Under the pieces are notes generated by a model. The model searched no databases. It was not told the DNA's origin and was given only the letters and a program-made list of their open reading frames with translations. Below are positions 62,552 through 64,000 of a stretch of DNA of 64,000 nucleotides, piece after piece. Every line of letters starts with the position of its first letter. Within the stretch, counting starts at the first letter, position 1. Source of the DNA: Chitinophagaceae bacterium (GTDB lineage: Bacteria > Bacteroidota > Bacteroidia > Chitinophagales > Chitinophagaceae); contig JALHRP010000009.1 in NCBI GenBank assembly GCA_022841365.1, positions 35,598-99,597 on the forward strand. The letters run 5' to 3'. The translations under genes were made by a program, and so were the position numbers.

Positions 62552-62646
62552 TCATTCATCTTAGGTAAAATATATTTTTAACCTCCTAAAAATAGAATTT
62601 AGAAAGCCTTTTATTATATACTAATTTAGAAATAAGAATACAGAAA

Positions 62647-62889
62647 TTAATGCTTTGTATCCTTACTAGAACTTGGGTCATTGCCAGGAGCCACGGTATC
62701 ACTATCTCTTATTTTTCCATCCAGTCCATGAATCCTTACTTCACCACCTCCTGAATTTGCAGCATAGCCTTTTGCTATTTTTTCTGCCTCCTTTTGTGTT
62801 TCACCTGAGCCGCTTGATTTAGCCCCGCCTTCTTTTTGGATATTCCATTTTCCCGATTCCTTGTCTTTTGATACATGATAATTTGCCAT
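62647..62889 (-). CDS. DUF2188 domain protein
   Basis: YHVSKDKESGKWNIQKEGGAKSSGSGETQKEAEKIAKGYAANSGGGEVRIHGLDGKIRDSDT. Confidence 0.85.
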   Translation of the reverse strand: MANYHVSKDKESGKWNIQKEGGAKSSGSGETQKEAEKIAKGYAANSGGGEVRIHGLDGKIRDSDTVAPGNDPSSSKDTKH

Positions 62890-62900
62890 AGTATTAAAAT

Positions 62901-63527
62901 TTAAAAATTTATGTTAGAAATTGATGTTATTATTATTCCCTGGATTTGAAATTCGCTTTCCAGTATTATTGGTTTATGCTTAGGATTAGATGATCTTGGA
63001 ATTAAAGCCACTACATTTCCTTTATGCTGATACTCCTTTAATGTAGCATTATCATCAATTAATGCAACAACCTTTTGCCCGTTCTCCGCTACGTTTTGTT
63101 GTCTTACCAGGACTAAATCTCCGGGTTGAATGCCGGCCTCGTTCATTGAATCACCAACAGCCCGGAGGAGAAAATACTTATATCCTGTTTTAACCAGCGA
63201 AGTTGATACTGGAATGTAGGCTTCCACATTTTCTTCTGCCAGCAAAGCACCACCACAGGATATGCTGCCAACCAGCGGAATAGCCACGGTTCTGGCGGAC
63301 TCATTGGTAGACAGGTCTTTTACCATTTTGTAGCTGCCGTCTGTTTTCCTTTCTAAAAATCCATTTACTTCAAGTTCTGCCATCAGCAGCATCGCTGACC
63401 TGGGGGACTTATATTCCATTTCCTCCATTAACTCCCTTACAGAAGGCATCAGGCTGTATTTCATTATCCAGTTGCGGATGTGCTTTAAAGCCTCTTTTGC
63501 CTTAGCTGATAATCGCTCTTCGCTCAT
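62901..63527 (-). CDS. LexA/UmuD-like S24 autoproteolytic transcriptional repressor
   Basis: N-terminal wHTH (KYSLMPSVRELMEEMEYKSPRSAMLLMAELEVNGFL); cleavage-like SCGGALLAEENVEAYIPV; Ser RAVGDSMNEAGIQPGDLVLV; Lys KVVALIDDNATLKEY. Confidence 0.9.
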   Translation of the reverse strand: MSEERLSAKAKEALKHIRNWIMKYSLMPSVRELMEEMEYKSPRSAMLLMAELEVNGFLERKTDGSYKMVKDLSTNESARTVAIPLVGSISCGGALLAEENVEAYIPVSTSLVKTGYKYFLLRAVGDSMNEAGIQPGDLVLVRQQNVAENGQKVVALIDDNATLKEYQHKGNVVALIPRSSNPKHKPIILESEFQIQGIIITSISNINF

Positions 63528-63534
63528 AATACAA

Positions 63535-63552
63535 AGTGTATAATAGTGTATA
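63535..63552. promoter_or_regulatory. Direct-repeat candidate operator upstream of the LexA-like gene
   Basis: AGTGTATA-at-AGTGTATA, repeat period 10 bp, 8 bp upstream of the minus-strand start codon. Confidence 0.45.
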
Positions 63553-63642
63553 AAATTAGAACAAAAAAATGAAATAATTATAAATTGAGAGCTGACTGTT
63601 AAGAAATTGTGGATTTGGTGGAAAAATCAAAATATTGAAGAA

Positions 63643-64000
63643 TCAGGCTTTCTCGGCCTTCAATCGCACCACTTCGTCTCCAATCAACCGCTTCACCTCC
63701 ATCTTGACCTGGTAAAAATTATCCATCACCTGTTGCTGGGTTACGTTGGATACAATGGGGATGTTTTTGTAAGCGGCTACTTCAGCATTTAGCTTATCGG
63801 CATCATTGATAATCTCTGCATGAAACATTTTAAGTTTTATTTTTTCGTGGGGATCATCGGCAACCATACCTACAAATTCACCGGAGGAAAGAGCAGCAAT
63901 TTTACTGGCAGGTATAGCACTGTCCAATTGCTTGGAATGGCTTATTGATGTATCGGTACGGTTTACGGAAACACTCTGCCGGTTCTGCATAATTTTTCCG
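63643..64000 (-). CDS. C-terminus of a TraG/MobC-like conjugative coupling protein, truncated by right edge
   Basis: Frame open to the edge: GKIMQNRQSVSVNRTDTSISHSKQLDSAIPASKIAALSSGEFVGMVADDPHEKIKLKMFHAEIINDADKLNAEVAAYKNIPIV; resembles the C-terminus of Bacteroidota VirD4/TraG-type proteins. Confidence 0.7.
   Translation of the reverse strand, partial: GKIMQNRQSVSVNRTDTSISHSKQLDSAIPASKIAALSSGEFVGMVADDPHEKIKLKMFHAEIINDADKLNAEVAAYKNIPIVSNVTQQQVMDNFYQVKMEVKRLIGDEVVRLKAEKA

Overview
This 64-kb window is chromosomal DNA from a Bacteroidota bacterium, probably Chitinophagaceae-like. The lineage call rests on gene content, T9SS sorting domains, a SusC/SusD pair and a TAnnTTTG-type promoter. Left to right it contains: a truncated lnt; guaB; a collagen-like lipoprotein; dprA; a PorE-like TPR/PD40/OmpA protein; queE; folD; two envelope proteins; a SusC/SusD/lipoprotein operon; accA; dapA; an esterase; rnz; a STAS protein; clpC; a giant protein with 10 SdrD_B repeats; a T9SS cargo; cmk; four tandem paralogous T9SS cargo genes; ispH; a GH13 amylase; a Do/HtrA protease; a glutamate-type dehydrogenase; ccmD/ccsA/ccmB; tdk; waaA; and a nucleotide-sugar cluster (DegT aminotransferase, ugd, uxs, a second nucleotide-sugar dehydrogenase, rfbB/C/D). 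From about 57.9 kb the character becomes accessory: a YhcG-type PDDEXK nuclease, then a minus-strand set of LexA/UmuD-like S24 repressor, DUF2188 protein and a 1083-aa SF2 helicase with a possible C-terminal nuclease region. These sit directly downstream of the C-terminus of a TraG/MobC-like conjugative coupling protein that runs off the right edge. This repressor-controlled helicase module at the edge of a conjugative or mobilizable element is the best candidate for an undescribed system. Other notable signals are dispersed C-rich palindromic intergenic elements, a perfect 18-bp palindrome inserted in frame in waaA, and a T9SS cargo array with conserved 5' leaders, conserved C-termini and an identical 24-nt post-stop motif. 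All calls come from reading the sequence; no searches were run.
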